Notes: generated by a model not told the origin, from the letters alone. A stretch of 8,892 nucleotides of DNA from JARRNJ01 sp037385045 (GCA_037385045.1 JARRNJ010000089.1:1-8892), one strand, 5' to 3'. Shown: positions 1 through 5,875, counted from the first letter of the stretch. A program made the numbers and translations.

Positions 1-585
1 TCCAACAGCTTCGTCACCGATGAAGCGTTGGAGCTGATGGCGCCGCACGTGGATGTGCTGTGCTCCGACATCAAGAGCCTCCGGGATGATTTCTACCGCC
101 AGATCTGCAAACCGGCCAACGTCGAACAGGTGTTGGGGTCGATCGAAAAAGCGGCGCGGCTGGGCATCCATGTGGAAACCCGCACCAACGTCATTCCGGG
201 CAGGAACGACGATCCCGCCGAACTGCGGCGCATCGCCGAATGGATACGCGACCATCTCGGCGCCGACAGCCCCTGGCATATCACCAAGTTCTTTCCCGCC
301 TACAAGCTGAGTCACGTGCCGCCGACGCCCTCTGAGCTGCTATGGACCGCCCACGACCGGGCGCGGGAGGCGGGCCTGACCAACGTCTACGTTTACGGCG
401 ACAAGGGCTGTGACTGCGCCCAGGAAAACCTGCCGCTGGAGGCCTATCTCGACGGCGACGCCGGCGCCCTGCACCAGGTCAAGAAATGTTCCGCCGGCTG
501 CTGCGGCGACGAGGGCGTATTGCTGAAGAAGTACGAACAGGAAATCCCAGTGGCGGCGCCGGATACGAGGCGCCGCGGAAACTAG
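1..585 (+). CDS. amrS: AmrS-like radical SAM enzyme (AmmeMemoRadiSam type), 3' part only
   Basis: The open frame runs in from base 1, so the start and the N-terminal half, including the CxxxCxxC radical SAM cluster motif, lie outside the window. The visible 194 residues match the C-terminal half of pyruvate-formate-lyase-activase-like radical SAM proteins of the AmrS family. Family-like segments are DVLCSDIKS (residues 18-26 of the visible part), the strand HVETRTNVIPG (57-67) followed by NDDPAELRRIAEWI, and PWHITKFFPAY (91-101), typical of the end of the TIM-barrel. Such proteins usually occur with Memo and AMMECR1 homologues, none of which is in view; their substrate is not settled. The tail is odd: it carries cysteines at visible residues 137, 139, 163, 167 and 168 (GCDC and CSAGCC) rather than the CPxC zinc-ribbon-like end I expect in many AmrS proteins. 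The gene ends convergent with yggX. I am confident of the superfamily, less so of the subfamily name. Confidence 0.82.
   Translation, partial: SNSFVTDEALELMAPHVDVLCSDIKSLRDDFYRQICKPANVEQVLGSIEKAARLGIHVETRTNVIPGRNDDPAELRRIAEWIRDHLGADSPWHITKFFPAYKLSHVPPTPSELLWTAHDRAREAGLTNVYVYGDKGCDCAQENLPLEAYLDGDAGALHQVKKCSAGCCGDEGVLLKKYEQEIPVAAPDTRRRGN
553..576. repeat. perfect 8-bp inverted repeat inside the end of the radical SAM gene
   Basis: GCGGCGCC (553-560) and GGCGCCGC (569-576) form a perfect stem around an 8-nt loop. The stem lies in the last codons of the radical SAM gene and immediately 3' of the yggX stop on the opposite strand. Neither strand has a T-run after it, so it is not a classical intrinsic terminator. 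It may slow polymerase or protect the 3' ends of the convergent transcripts. GC-rich chance pairing is the alternative. Confidence 0.4.
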
Positions 586-854
586 CTCGACGGCGGCACG
601 TAGCCTTCCGGCGCCTGCCCGCCTTCTCCGAACAGGAACTTCTCCATCTGTTCCTCAAGCTGCTTGCGGTGCTCCGGGTTAACCGGCGTAAGGCGATACT
701 CGTTGATCAGCATGGTCTGCTGGCGCAGCCACATCTGCCAGGCCTCTTTGGAAATGTTGTCGAAGATCTTCTGGCCCAGCTCACCGGGGTAAGGCGGCCG
801 CTCCAGCCCTTCGGCCTCTTTGTTCAGCTTCACGCAATGCACCATACGGCTCAT
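582..854 (-). CDS. yggX: YggX, Fe(2+)-trafficking protein
   Basis: The 90-residue product matches the YggX family along its full length (E. coli YggX is 91 residues). Visible hallmarks are the N-terminal MSRMVHC with the conserved Cys7, the AEGLERPPYPGELG segment, the ISKEAWQMW helix, QTMLINEYRL, and the acidic, aromatic C-terminal EGYVPP. In enteric bacteria YggX is a small cytosolic protein that protects Fe-S enzymes from oxidative damage and is linked to iron trafficking. The ATG at 854 has a GAGGAG-like ribosome site located inside the last codons of mutY, and only 3 nt separate the mutY stop from this start, so translation is probably coupled. It is the last gene of asmA-mutY-yggX, which fits its role next to MutY, itself an Fe-S protein. 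Its stop overlaps the stop of the convergent radical SAM gene. Confidence 0.96.
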   Translation of the reverse strand: MSRMVHCVKLNKEAEGLERPPYPGELGQKIFDNISKEAWQMWLRQQTMLINEYRLTPVNPEHRKQLEEQMEKFLFGEGGQAPEGYVPPSS

Positions 855-857
855 CGG

Positions 858-1955
858 TCACTCCTCTCGGGATTCGGTCTCGGCGGCCTGCAACAGCCGC
901 AGCACCGGCGCCGCCAGGCCGCGCCGCTCGGATTCCGCGCTGTTATACCAGACCTGGCGCCCGTCATCCATGACAGCGGCGGCGGCGCGCCTTGCCCGCA
1001 TCGATACCGGGGATATGTCGAGATGGAAGTGGCTGAACGTGTGACGCATCGAGGCGCCGCGCGCCAGCAGCTCCGCCTCGCAGCCGTAGCGTTCCCGGCA
1101 CCACTGCCGCGGATCGCGGTCCGGGGGGCACTCCGGCAGGCTCCACAGTCCGCCCCAGATCCCTGTGGGCGGCCGCTGCTCCAGCAGTACGGCGCCGTCG
1201 TCGTTGCGGATGATCAGCATACAGGTGGCGCGCACGGGCAACTGCTTGCGCGGCTTCGGCGTCGGCAGTTGCCCCACCCGCCCTTGCCTCCGGGCCGCGC
1301 AGGCATCGGCCACCGGGCAGGCTTGGCACAACGCCCGGCCGCGCACGCACACCGTGGCGCCCAGGTCCATGATCGCCTGGGTGTAATCATCGGCGCGCCG
1401 TCTGGGCGTATGCGCCTCCGCCAGCGACCATAAGCGCCTGGCCACGCTGCCGCGCCCGGGCCAACCGTCGATGCCGTGGAAGCGCGCCAGCACCCGCTTT
1501 ACGTTGCCATCCAGAATGGCATGGCGCTGGCCGCAGGCCAACGTCAGGATGGCGCCGGCCGTCGAACGGCCGATGCCCGGCAGCGCAGCTACGTCGTCGA
1601 AGCTTTCCGGAAAACGACCTTGGTGGTCGTCGCGGATAATAGCCGCGGCCCGGTGCAGATTGCGGGCGCGGGCATAATAGCCGAGGCCCGACCACAGGTG
1701 CAGCACCTCGTCGAGCGGCGCCTCGGCCAGCGCTCCCACGTCGGGAAAGCGCTCCATGAAGCGCCGGTAGTACTCGATCACGCTGCCAACCCGGGTCTGC
1801 TGCAGCATGATTTCCGATACCCACACCCGGTAGGGGGAACGGTCATGCTGCCACGGCAGGTCCTTGCGGCCGTGGCGGTCGTACCATCCGAGCAGGGCGC
1901 CGGCGAAATCGTCTGTGGCCGGCGCCCGGCCGGGTTTGGCGCTGGTTCGTGGCAT
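858..1955 (-). CDS. mutY: A/G-specific adenine DNA glycosylase MutY
   Basis: The 365-residue protein removes adenine mispaired with 8-oxoguanine in base-excision repair. All family landmarks are visible. The helix around SEIMLQQTRV carries catalytic Glu48. The helix-hairpin-helix is LPGIGRSTAG (125-134). ILDGNVKRVLAR follows, with the catalytic Asp149. The [4Fe-4S] ligands are Cys203, Cys210, Cys213 and Cys219, with C-x6-C-x2-C-x5-C spacing. A Nudix-like C-terminal domain that recognises 8-oxoG holds GIWGGLWSLPE (265-275) and the FSHFHL motif (307-312). The length is normal (E. coli MutY has 350 residues) and nothing looks broken. The ATG at 1955 is the first start in frame that keeps the short N-terminal extension, and it lacks a clear Shine-Dalgarno. 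A TATAAT lies 8 nt upstream of it. mutY sits 42 bp downstream of asmA and 3 nt upstream of yggX, consistent with one transcript. Confidence 0.98.
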   Translation of the reverse strand: MPRTSAKPGRAPATDDFAGALLGWYDRHGRKDLPWQHDRSPYRVWVSEIMLQQTRVGSVIEYYRRFMERFPDVGALAEAPLDEVLHLWSGLGYYARARNLHRAAAIIRDDHQGRFPESFDDVAALPGIGRSTAGAILTLACGQRHAILDGNVKRVLARFHGIDGWPGRGSVARRLWSLAEAHTPRRRADDYTQAIMDLGATVCVRGRALCQACPVADACAARRQGRVGQLPTPKPRKQLPVRATCMLIIRNDDGAVLLEQRPPTGIWGGLWSLPECPPDRDPRQWCRERYGCEAELLARGASMRHTFSHFHLDISPVSMRARRAAAAVMDDGRQVWYNSAESERRGLAAPVLRLLQAAETESREE

Positions 1956-1963
1956 GGGCCCGC

Positions 1964-1969
1964 ATTATA
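1964..1969 (-). promoter_or_regulatory. candidate -10 element directly upstream of mutY
   Basis: On the minus strand a perfect TATAAT ends 8 nt before the mutY ATG, in an otherwise very GC-rich 42-bp spacer. If used by a sigma70-type holoenzyme, transcription would begin about 0-2 nt before the start codon and give a leaderless or near-leaderless mutY mRNA, which would fit the absence of a Shine-Dalgarno. No -35 hexamer and no extended -10 TGn is visible, so this is a weak call. Confidence 0.3.
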
Positions 1970-1997
1970 GCGGAACCCGCCCCCCGGCATCCCGCCG

Positions 1998-3980
1998 CTA
2001 TTTGCCGAACAGGTTCTTGAGCTTGTCCTGCAGCTTCTCCTTGACCTTCTTCTCGACCTTCTGCTTTTCCTCCTTGATCTTCTCCTTCTGGATCCCCTTG
2101 AAGGCTTCCTTCAGGTCGGGCCGGTAGGACAGGTTCTGGAACGTGCCGCTGACGCGGATCGGAATCGGCACCCCCTTGAGCTTGTCCAGGGACGACCCGC
2201 CCTGGCCCTTGAGGGATGCCACCAACACCGCTTTGACCAGGTAGTCCACCTTCTCGTTGACCAGGTTGGCGGTACCGTTGCCGGTGACGCGGATCAGCGG
2301 GCTCTTGAGGTCCAGATCCCGGTTGCTGACCAGTCCGTTGCGGACCTGGGCCGTGCCCGTGAGGGAGGCGAAATCGGTCTTTTCCGGTTCATCGGGCGGC
2401 GCCGGCTCGCCGCGCAGCGCCGCGTTGGCCTTGCGGATCATCAGGGGAATGTTGACGCCCTTGATCTCGCCGTTGAGGAACGCGAAGGTGACGACCCCGT
2501 TGAGGGTGCGCCGCACCTGTTCGGGAGCCTGTCCCTTGGCACTCAACTGCGCCGTGAGGTCGGCAGTGCCCGTGACCCAGTCCGAGCCGGCCGCGTCTTT
2601 GAGCAACGGCCCGGCCTGCACGCCTTTGAGCTTCTCATCGATGGACAACAGCGGCTCACGGCCGCGCGCATCGACCCGCACGTCACCGCTGTAGGTGCCG
2701 CCATAGAGCTTGGCGGTGGCGGGATGGATGCGCAGGTTGCCATGCTGCGCCACGGTGGTGATGCGGATGTCCTCGGAACGGATGTTGTAGGCCTTGAGCT
2801 TGTCGATGGTGATGGTGCCGTTGAGATTGAGCTTGCGCAGCGCATCGATTGGGAGGCCGGCGGCCGTCGCGCCCGGTGTCGCTGCCGCCTTGGTCTTGGC
2901 TACCGCCGGCTGCTTGCTGGGCGGCGGCAAGTAACGGTCGACATCGATGTCGTTCACGGCCAGTTTGTAGTTGATGGCCGGAGCCGAGAAATTGTTGACG
3001 CCGACGTCGCCTTTCACCGTCGTGTCGTCCAGCTTCAGCACCAGGTTGCTGAGCTTGGCCGACTGGGTGGAGGCGCTGAACTGGGTGTCCAGTGAAGCCT
3101 TGCCGAACACGGTTGCATCGTTGGTCTCCGGCATATTGATTTCCAATTCCTGCATCAGCCGCCGCGGCACGAATTCCGGAATCTTGATCATGCCGCTGAA
3201 GCGCGGTGCCGTCGTGATGTCAGTGCCGTGGACCTGGCCTTGCAGTTCCACCCCGGCGAACTGCAGTTTCAGCTTGGAGACGTCCAGGGTCTGTTTGGCC
3301 ATGTCCAATGCCAGGCGGCTGGACAGCGCCACCCGGCGCGGACGGGCGTCGGGTCTATCCTTGACGTCGAACGAAAGGTCGAAATCCACCGGCTTCCCGG
3401 CGCCGAGCTGGCCGGTCTTGAGGTTGACATTGTCCAGCGAGATCTGCGTCTTGTTCTGACGGTCATCCCACACGACTTTGGAGCCGCTCACCTGCACTCC
3501 GCTGATATCGACGGTGGGCCCGCCGCCGGCGGCGGGCGCCGCCCCTTGCGTGCCGCCTTTGGCCTTGGGCTTGCCGGCGCCGCCAAGGTTCTCCCAGTTG
3601 GCGCGCCCGTCCGGCGCGCGAATCAGGTGCAGGTTCAGCCCCTTGAGGATCACGGTGTCCATGACGACCCGTTTGCTCAACAGGGGCAGCAGCTTGACCT
3701 TGAGGCCCAACTCGTTGATCTGGGCGAACGGCTGCTTGCCGAAACCCGGCGGATTGCCCAGTTCCGTCTTGCCCACCTCCAGACCGATCCAGGGAAAGAA
3801 CGACAGGGAAATGTTCCCCTGAATCTGGAATTCGCGCCCCGTCTTTTCCTTGACGTAGTTGGCGATATCGCCCTTGTAGTCATTGGGATTGAAAAACACC
3901 GTAATGGCGATGACGGCCGCCACCAGCAACGCGAACACGGCGGCAATGACGATCCCAAGGATTTTTATCAGTTTTTTCAT
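1998..3980 (-). CDS. asmA: AsmA family envelope protein
   Basis: With the start at 3980 the product has 660 residues. It begins MKKLIK, followed by one long hydrophobic segment (about 5-29) that should anchor it in the inner membrane with the rest in the periplasm. The AsmA N-terminal domain follows (NPNDYKGDIANYVKEKTGR, then SLSFFPWIGLEVGKTELGNPPGFG). Two Ala/Gly/Lys/Pro-rich linkers (about 134-154 and 354-375) separate blocks of short beta-strand repeats. The C-terminal AsmA_2 region has the typical GNGTANLVNEKVDYLVKA strand pair (about 567-584). The last 39 residues are a Lys/Glu-rich amphipathic helix. AsmA-like proteins belong to the bridge-like lipid-transfer superfamily and affect outer-membrane composition; the cargo here cannot be read from sequence. 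An ATG at 3992 is in frame, but the ATG at 3980 is preceded by GGGGTG at good spacing and gives a cleaner membrane anchor. It heads the probable asmA-mutY-yggX operon. Confidence 0.92.
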   Translation of the reverse strand: MKKLIKILGIVIAAVFALLVAAVIAITVFFNPNDYKGDIANYVKEKTGREFQIQGNISLSFFPWIGLEVGKTELGNPPGFGKQPFAQINELGLKVKLLPLLSKRVVMDTVILKGLNLHLIRAPDGRANWENLGGAGKPKAKGGTQGAAPAAGGGPTVDISGVQVSGSKVVWDDRQNKTQISLDNVNLKTGQLGAGKPVDFDLSFDVKDRPDARPRRVALSSRLALDMAKQTLDVSKLKLQFAGVELQGQVHGTDITTAPRFSGMIKIPEFVPRRLMQELEINMPETNDATVFGKASLDTQFSASTQSAKLSNLVLKLDDTTVKGDVGVNNFSAPAINYKLAVNDIDVDRYLPPPSKQPAVAKTKAAATPGATAAGLPIDALRKLNLNGTITIDKLKAYNIRSEDIRITTVAQHGNLRIHPATAKLYGGTYSGDVRVDARGREPLLSIDEKLKGVQAGPLLKDAAGSDWVTGTADLTAQLSAKGQAPEQVRRTLNGVVTFAFLNGEIKGVNIPLMIRKANAALRGEPAPPDEPEKTDFASLTGTAQVRNGLVSNRDLDLKSPLIRVTGNGTANLVNEKVDYLVKAVLVASLKGQGGSSLDKLKGVPIPIRVSGTFQNLSYRPDLKEAFKGIQKEKIKEEKQKVEKKVKEKLQDKLKNLFGK

Positions 3981-4005
3981 CCGGCACCCCATAGTCGTGG
4001 TTCGG

Positions 4006-4028
4006 TCCGGCCGTCACCATCGGCCGGA
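4006..4028 (-). repeat. 8-bp inverted repeat in the asmA leader
   Basis: TCCGGCCG (4006-4013) and CGGCCGGA (4021-4028) pair perfectly around a 7-nt loop. The hairpin ends 25 nt upstream of the asmA ATG. It has no T-run in either direction, so it is not a terminator. It could be a leader RNA structure or a protein-binding dyad; function unknown. Confidence 0.4.
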
Positions 4029-4066
4029 AAATGCGACCGGCTCAGGCTCGTGCCTGGGCGGCGGTC

Positions 4067-4081
4067 CCGGCCCAGGGCCGG
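4067..4081. repeat. short GC palindrome upstream of asmA
   Basis: CCGGCCC (4067-4073) and GGGCCGG (4075-4081) are perfect inverted copies around a single A. A second small dyad, CAGGC/GCCTG with a TCGT loop, lies just next to it at 4043-4056. Both could be chance in such GC-rich DNA. Confidence 0.3.
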
Positions 4082-4160
4082 CGCTGTCACAAGTCTAGCC
4101 GTCCGGAAGACAAACTACCCTATTGACGATCAGGCGAACACAAAACCACATGCGCGGTAC

Positions 4161-4188
4161 TGGAGAAGCGCCCGAATCTGGTCATAAT
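4161..4188 (+). promoter_or_regulatory. candidate sigma70-type promoter for the host-attachment gene
   Basis: TGGAGA (4161-4166) and CATAAT (4183-4188) are separated by 16 nt and match consensus at 4/6 and 5/6 positions. Transcription would start near 4195 and leave a leader of about 207 nt before the ATG at 4402. A TTGACG at 4123-4128 is a better -35 but has no matching -10 at the right distance. Tentative. Confidence 0.3.
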
Positions 4189-4390
4189 TGAAGTGTAAGG
4201 ACCCGCGTTTTCCGACCTGCACAGGCGCACCCCATCACTGTGAAATCCGTCTTGGTCCCAGCCGCCGCTCCCGCCCTGCCACCGAATACTGACCCCGTGT
4301 GTGGCCGGACCCGCACCTGTGCCAAACCCGCCCGCGAACATTCGACGCTGGCGCGCCAAAGCCAGCGGCACTTGTCCATGACCAAAGAAG

Positions 4391-4397
4391 AAGGAGG
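4391..4397 (+). promoter_or_regulatory. strong ribosome binding site that fixes the start at 4402
   Basis: AAGGAGG lies 4 nt before the ATG at 4402 and is almost fully complementary to the 16S rRNA 3' end. An upstream in-frame ATG at 4378 has no such site, so the later start is chosen. Confidence 0.85.
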
Positions 4398-4401
4398 TTC
4401 T

Positions 4402-4896
4402 ATGGCCCAGTACTGCGTCGTTGTCAGCAATGGGACACGCGCCCGTTTTTTCACGCTGCAGCCGGCCCAGGTCCCCGAGCTGGAATCGGGGCCGAACCTG
4501 ATCGAACACAATGCATTGGTGAACACCGAACGGGAAGCTGCCAGCAACGAACTGTGGAGTGAAAACAAGACCGGCCGCAACCGGGCCCCGAAAGGCGGTC
4601 CCGCCCATGGCTACGACGATCATCGCTCCCGCCACCAGGACGAGTATGAACGGCGTTTCGCCAGCTCGATCGCCGAGGAATGCTGCCGGCTTTCCGACCG
4701 GCACCGACCCTCGGACGTGGTGCTCGTCGCGCAGAAGCGCATGCTCGGCTTTCTCCGCAACGCAATGGAGTCGCGCCTCAACGGCGTCGCGACCCACGAG
4801 ATCCCCAAGGACCTGAGCAAGCTCACACCGCGGGAACTGCACGAGCATCTCGCCCGCACCAGCATACTGCCCCGGCGCAAGAGTCCGGCGGCCTGA
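4402..4896 (+). CDS. host attachment protein / bacterial eRF1-like (baeRF-type) family
   Basis: The 164-residue product resembles proteins annotated 'protein required for attachment to host cells' (Host_attach family). Family features are the first strand CVVVSNGTRARFFTL (5-19), the LIEHNALVNTEREA segment (33-46), a Gly/His/Asp-rich loop (about 65-79), a central helix, then DVVLVAQKRMLGFLRNAM (105-122) and a C-terminal IPKDLSKLTPRELHEHL (134-150). The family name stems from an Agrobacterium study, but the fold is related to the archaeal/eukaryal release-factor eRF1 C-terminal domains, so a cytosolic ribosome- or stress-related role is at least as likely as attachment; no signal peptide or membrane segment is present. 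The start at 4402 is set by a strong Shine-Dalgarno. It appears monocistronic: a long leader precedes it and an intrinsic terminator begins 17 nt after its stop. The actual function is unknown. Confidence 0.83.
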   Translation: MAQYCVVVSNGTRARFFTLQPAQVPELESGPNLIEHNALVNTEREAASNELWSENKTGRNRAPKGGPAHGYDDHRSRHQDEYERRFASSIAEECCRLSDRHRPSDVVLVAQKRMLGFLRNAMESRLNGVATHEIPKDLSKLTPRELHEHLARTSILPRRKSPAA

Positions 4897-4913
4897 AACA
4901 CGCCAAATGTAAC

Positions 4914-4953
4914 AACGCCGCTGTCGGCCCCGCCGGCAGCGGCGTTTTGTTTT
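4914..4953 (+). terminator. intrinsic terminator of the host-attachment gene
   Basis: AACGCCGCTG (4914-4923) pairs perfectly with CAGCGGCGTT (4937-4946). The stem is extended inward by a T-G wobble and three G-C pairs and closed by a 5-nt loop. A T-rich tail (TTTTGTTTTC, starting at 4945) follows on the plus strand. On the minus strand the exit side is only weakly T-rich, so it may help end tRNA transcription but is less convincing in that direction. Confidence 0.93.
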
Positions 4954-4994
4954 CGCTCAATTCCATACAGCAGGCGCAGGGCGGCCCGGAGACT

Positions 4995-5068
4995 TGGAGC
5001 GGGTGATGGGAATCGAACCCACGTCATCAGCTTGGGAAGCTGAGGTTCTACCATTGAACTACACCCGC
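4995..5068 (-). tRNA. tRNA-Gly, anticodon CCC
   Basis: Read on the minus strand, the 74-nt gene folds into a full cloverleaf. The acceptor is GCGGGTG/CACCCGC, the D stem GTTC/GAAC with loop AATGGTA, and the anticodon stem TCAGC/GCTGA. The 7-nt loop TTCCCAA gives anticodon CCC (5034-5036). The T arm is GTGGG-TTCGAAT-CCCAT. The discriminator is T and the CCA tail is encoded (4995-4997). It decodes GGG glycine codons, which matter in a GC-rich genome. The gene is alone here. The terminator-like hairpin at 4914-4946 lies 48 bp downstream on its strand. Confidence 0.97.
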
Positions 5069-5077
5069 GCGTCCCGT

Positions 5078-5107
5078 ATTTTATGCTCTGTCTTCCAGCC
5101 ACGGCAA
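5078..5107 (-). promoter_or_regulatory. candidate promoter of tRNA-Gly
   Basis: On the minus strand, TTGCCG (5107-5102; 4/6 to the -35 consensus) and TAAAAT (5083-5078; 5/6 to the -10) are 18 nt apart. A GC-rich discriminator-like stretch lies before the mature tRNA 5' end at 5068, as is usual for stringently controlled stable-RNA promoters. The element occupies the leader of the divergent L,D-transpeptidase gene. Confidence 0.5.
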
Positions 5108-5115
5108 CAACTCTC

Positions 5116-5775
5116 ATGCGAACGCTCACGCTCGCGGCGCTGCTGACGCTGCTGACTTTTCCGTTGTATCGCGCCGCGCCGGCGCGGGCCGACACCATGG
5201 TGCAACAGGAGCTTGCCTTGCCGAAACCCGCCCCCGAGACCGGAAACCCGTTGGTCGCCCGGCTTGAACAGCGCTTCGGCCCGAGCCCCGGCGGTTACGT
5301 CATCATTGTTCATGTGCCGGCGCAACGACTGGACCTGTACCAGCACGGCAAGCGCATCGCCAGCTGGCCGGTGTCCACTTCTCGCTATGGAGTCGGCAAC
5401 CGGGAAAACAGCGAAAAGACCCCCCTGGGGGTGCACCGGATTGCCAACAAGATCGGTGCCGGTGCGCCGCTGGGAACGCTGTTCCGGGCCCGCCGCGACA
5501 CCGGCCGCACCGTACCCATTCACACCGACGACGCGCCCGCTGCCGGTGACTATGTCACCACCCGCATCCTGTGGCTCAAGGGTATTGAACCGGGCGTCAA
5601 CGAAGGCAAGGGCGTCGACTCCTACAGCCGCTTCATTTACATCCACGGCACGCCCGAGGAGGGCCGCATCGGCCGCCCGTTCTCCCACGGCTGCATCCGC
5701 ATGCGCAATCGGGACGTGGTGGAGCTGTTCCGGCGCGTGAAAGTTGGAACCCTGGTCGATATCGTCGATAAGTGA
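5116..5775 (+). CDS. periplasmic L,D-transpeptidase (YkuD domain)
   Basis: With the start at 5116 the protein has 219 residues. A signal peptide is clear: MRT, then the hydrophobic run LTLAALLTLL, with likely cleavage after APARA (about residue 25). The mature part is one YkuD domain beginning near GYVIIVHVPAQRLDLY (60-75). The active site is complete: His177 in IHGTPEEG and the SHGC motif at 190-193 with nucleophile Cys193, followed by IRM. Such enzymes make 3-3 peptidoglycan cross-links or attach proteins to the wall; which of these applies here is not readable. There is no LysM or other wall-binding domain, as in short stand-alone members. An in-frame ATG at 5083 would add 11 residues ahead of the signal peptide and would lie within the tRNA promoter's -10; neither start has a clear Shine-Dalgarno, and 5116 is chosen for its compact signal peptide. 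It is followed directly by inverted repeats. Confidence 0.93.
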   Translation: MRTLTLAALLTLLTFPLYRAAPARADTMVQQELALPKPAPETGNPLVARLEQRFGPSPGGYVIIVHVPAQRLDLYQHGKRIASWPVSTSRYGVGNRENSEKTPLGVHRIANKIGAGAPLGTLFRARRDTGRTVPIHTDDAPAAGDYVTTRILWLKGIEPGVNEGKGVDSYSRFIYIHGTPEEGRIGRPFSHGCIRMRNRDVVELFRRVKVGTLVDIVDK

Positions 5776-5777
5776 GG

Positions 5778-5806
5778 GTGTTCCCCGATCGTCGATCGGG
5801 GAACAC
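5778..5806. repeat. perfect 13-bp hairpin 2 nt after the L,D-transpeptidase stop
   Basis: GTGTTCCCCGATC (5778-5790) and GATCGGGGAACAC (5794-5806) are perfect inverted copies around GTC. The stem is strong enough to act as a transcript-end or terminator-like structure, but no T-run follows on either strand. It is the first of four dyads in this spacer and may be a repetitive extragenic palindrome. Confidence 0.75.
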
Positions 5807-5811
5807 AGATA

Positions 5812-5865
5812 AAAGGGAAAAGGGGAAAGAGCAAAAAATCCTTTCCTCTTTTCCCTTTTCCCTTT
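5812..5865. repeat. 24-bp imperfect purine/pyrimidine inverted repeat
   Basis: The arm 5812-5835 is all A/G except one C, and it pairs with the C/T arm 5842-5865. It has 22 Watson-Crick pairs, one G-T wobble (5825/5852), one C-C mismatch (5832/5845) and a 6-nt loop. One strand is therefore nearly pure purine and the other pure pyrimidine. The composition departs sharply from the GC-rich flanks. It may stop transcription from both sides of this convergent spacer or be a leftover mobile or repetitive element. Confidence 0.7.
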
Positions 5866-5875
5866 GCTCCTTACT

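Larger units (their letters stand above)
3981..4401. other. 421-bp non-coding stretch between divergent asmA and host-attachment genes
   Basis: No convincing gene is seen on either strand. The asmA-proximal part (3981-4081) is very GC-rich and holds three short inverted repeats: 4006-4028, 4043-4056 and 4067-4081. The central part (about 4100-4200) is less GC-rich and carries the candidate promoter at 4161-4188. The remainder (4200-4390) would be the leader of the plus-strand gene. I recognise no known riboswitch or sRNA in it. Confidence 0.6.

Noticed and set aside
486..1433. 315-codon plus-strand frame opposite yggX and mutY
   Set aside because: It overlaps two clear genes and has low-complexity Arg/Pro/Ala content and no motif; a GC-rich shadow.
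3883..4020. Short upstream frame starting in the asmA leader hairpin loop (ATG at 4020, minus strand) and overlapping asmA out of frame
   Set aside because: No ribosome site, no recognisable product, and a short open run of this kind is likely by chance.
3228..4187. 319-codon plus-strand frame opposite asmA running into the spacer
   Set aside because: No family resemblance and no ribosome site; most of it is antisense to asmA.
4240..4401. N-terminal extension of the host-attachment protein
   Set aside because: The extra residues are Pro/Arg/Ala-rich without family similarity, and the strong ribosome site points to the ATG at 4402.
4120..4848. 242-codon minus-strand frame opposite the host-attachment gene
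   Set aside because: No recognisable domain, and it lies over a gene with a strong ribosome site and terminator on the other strand.
4995..5068. tRNA gene as an integration site
   Set aside because: No integrase and no repeated copy of the tRNA 3' end is seen within the window; both neighbours look like core genes.
4999..5198. Minus-strand open frame reading through the tRNA-Gly gene
   Set aside because: It crosses a complete tRNA cloverleaf and its own predicted protein has no motif; frames running through tRNA genes are a common artefact.
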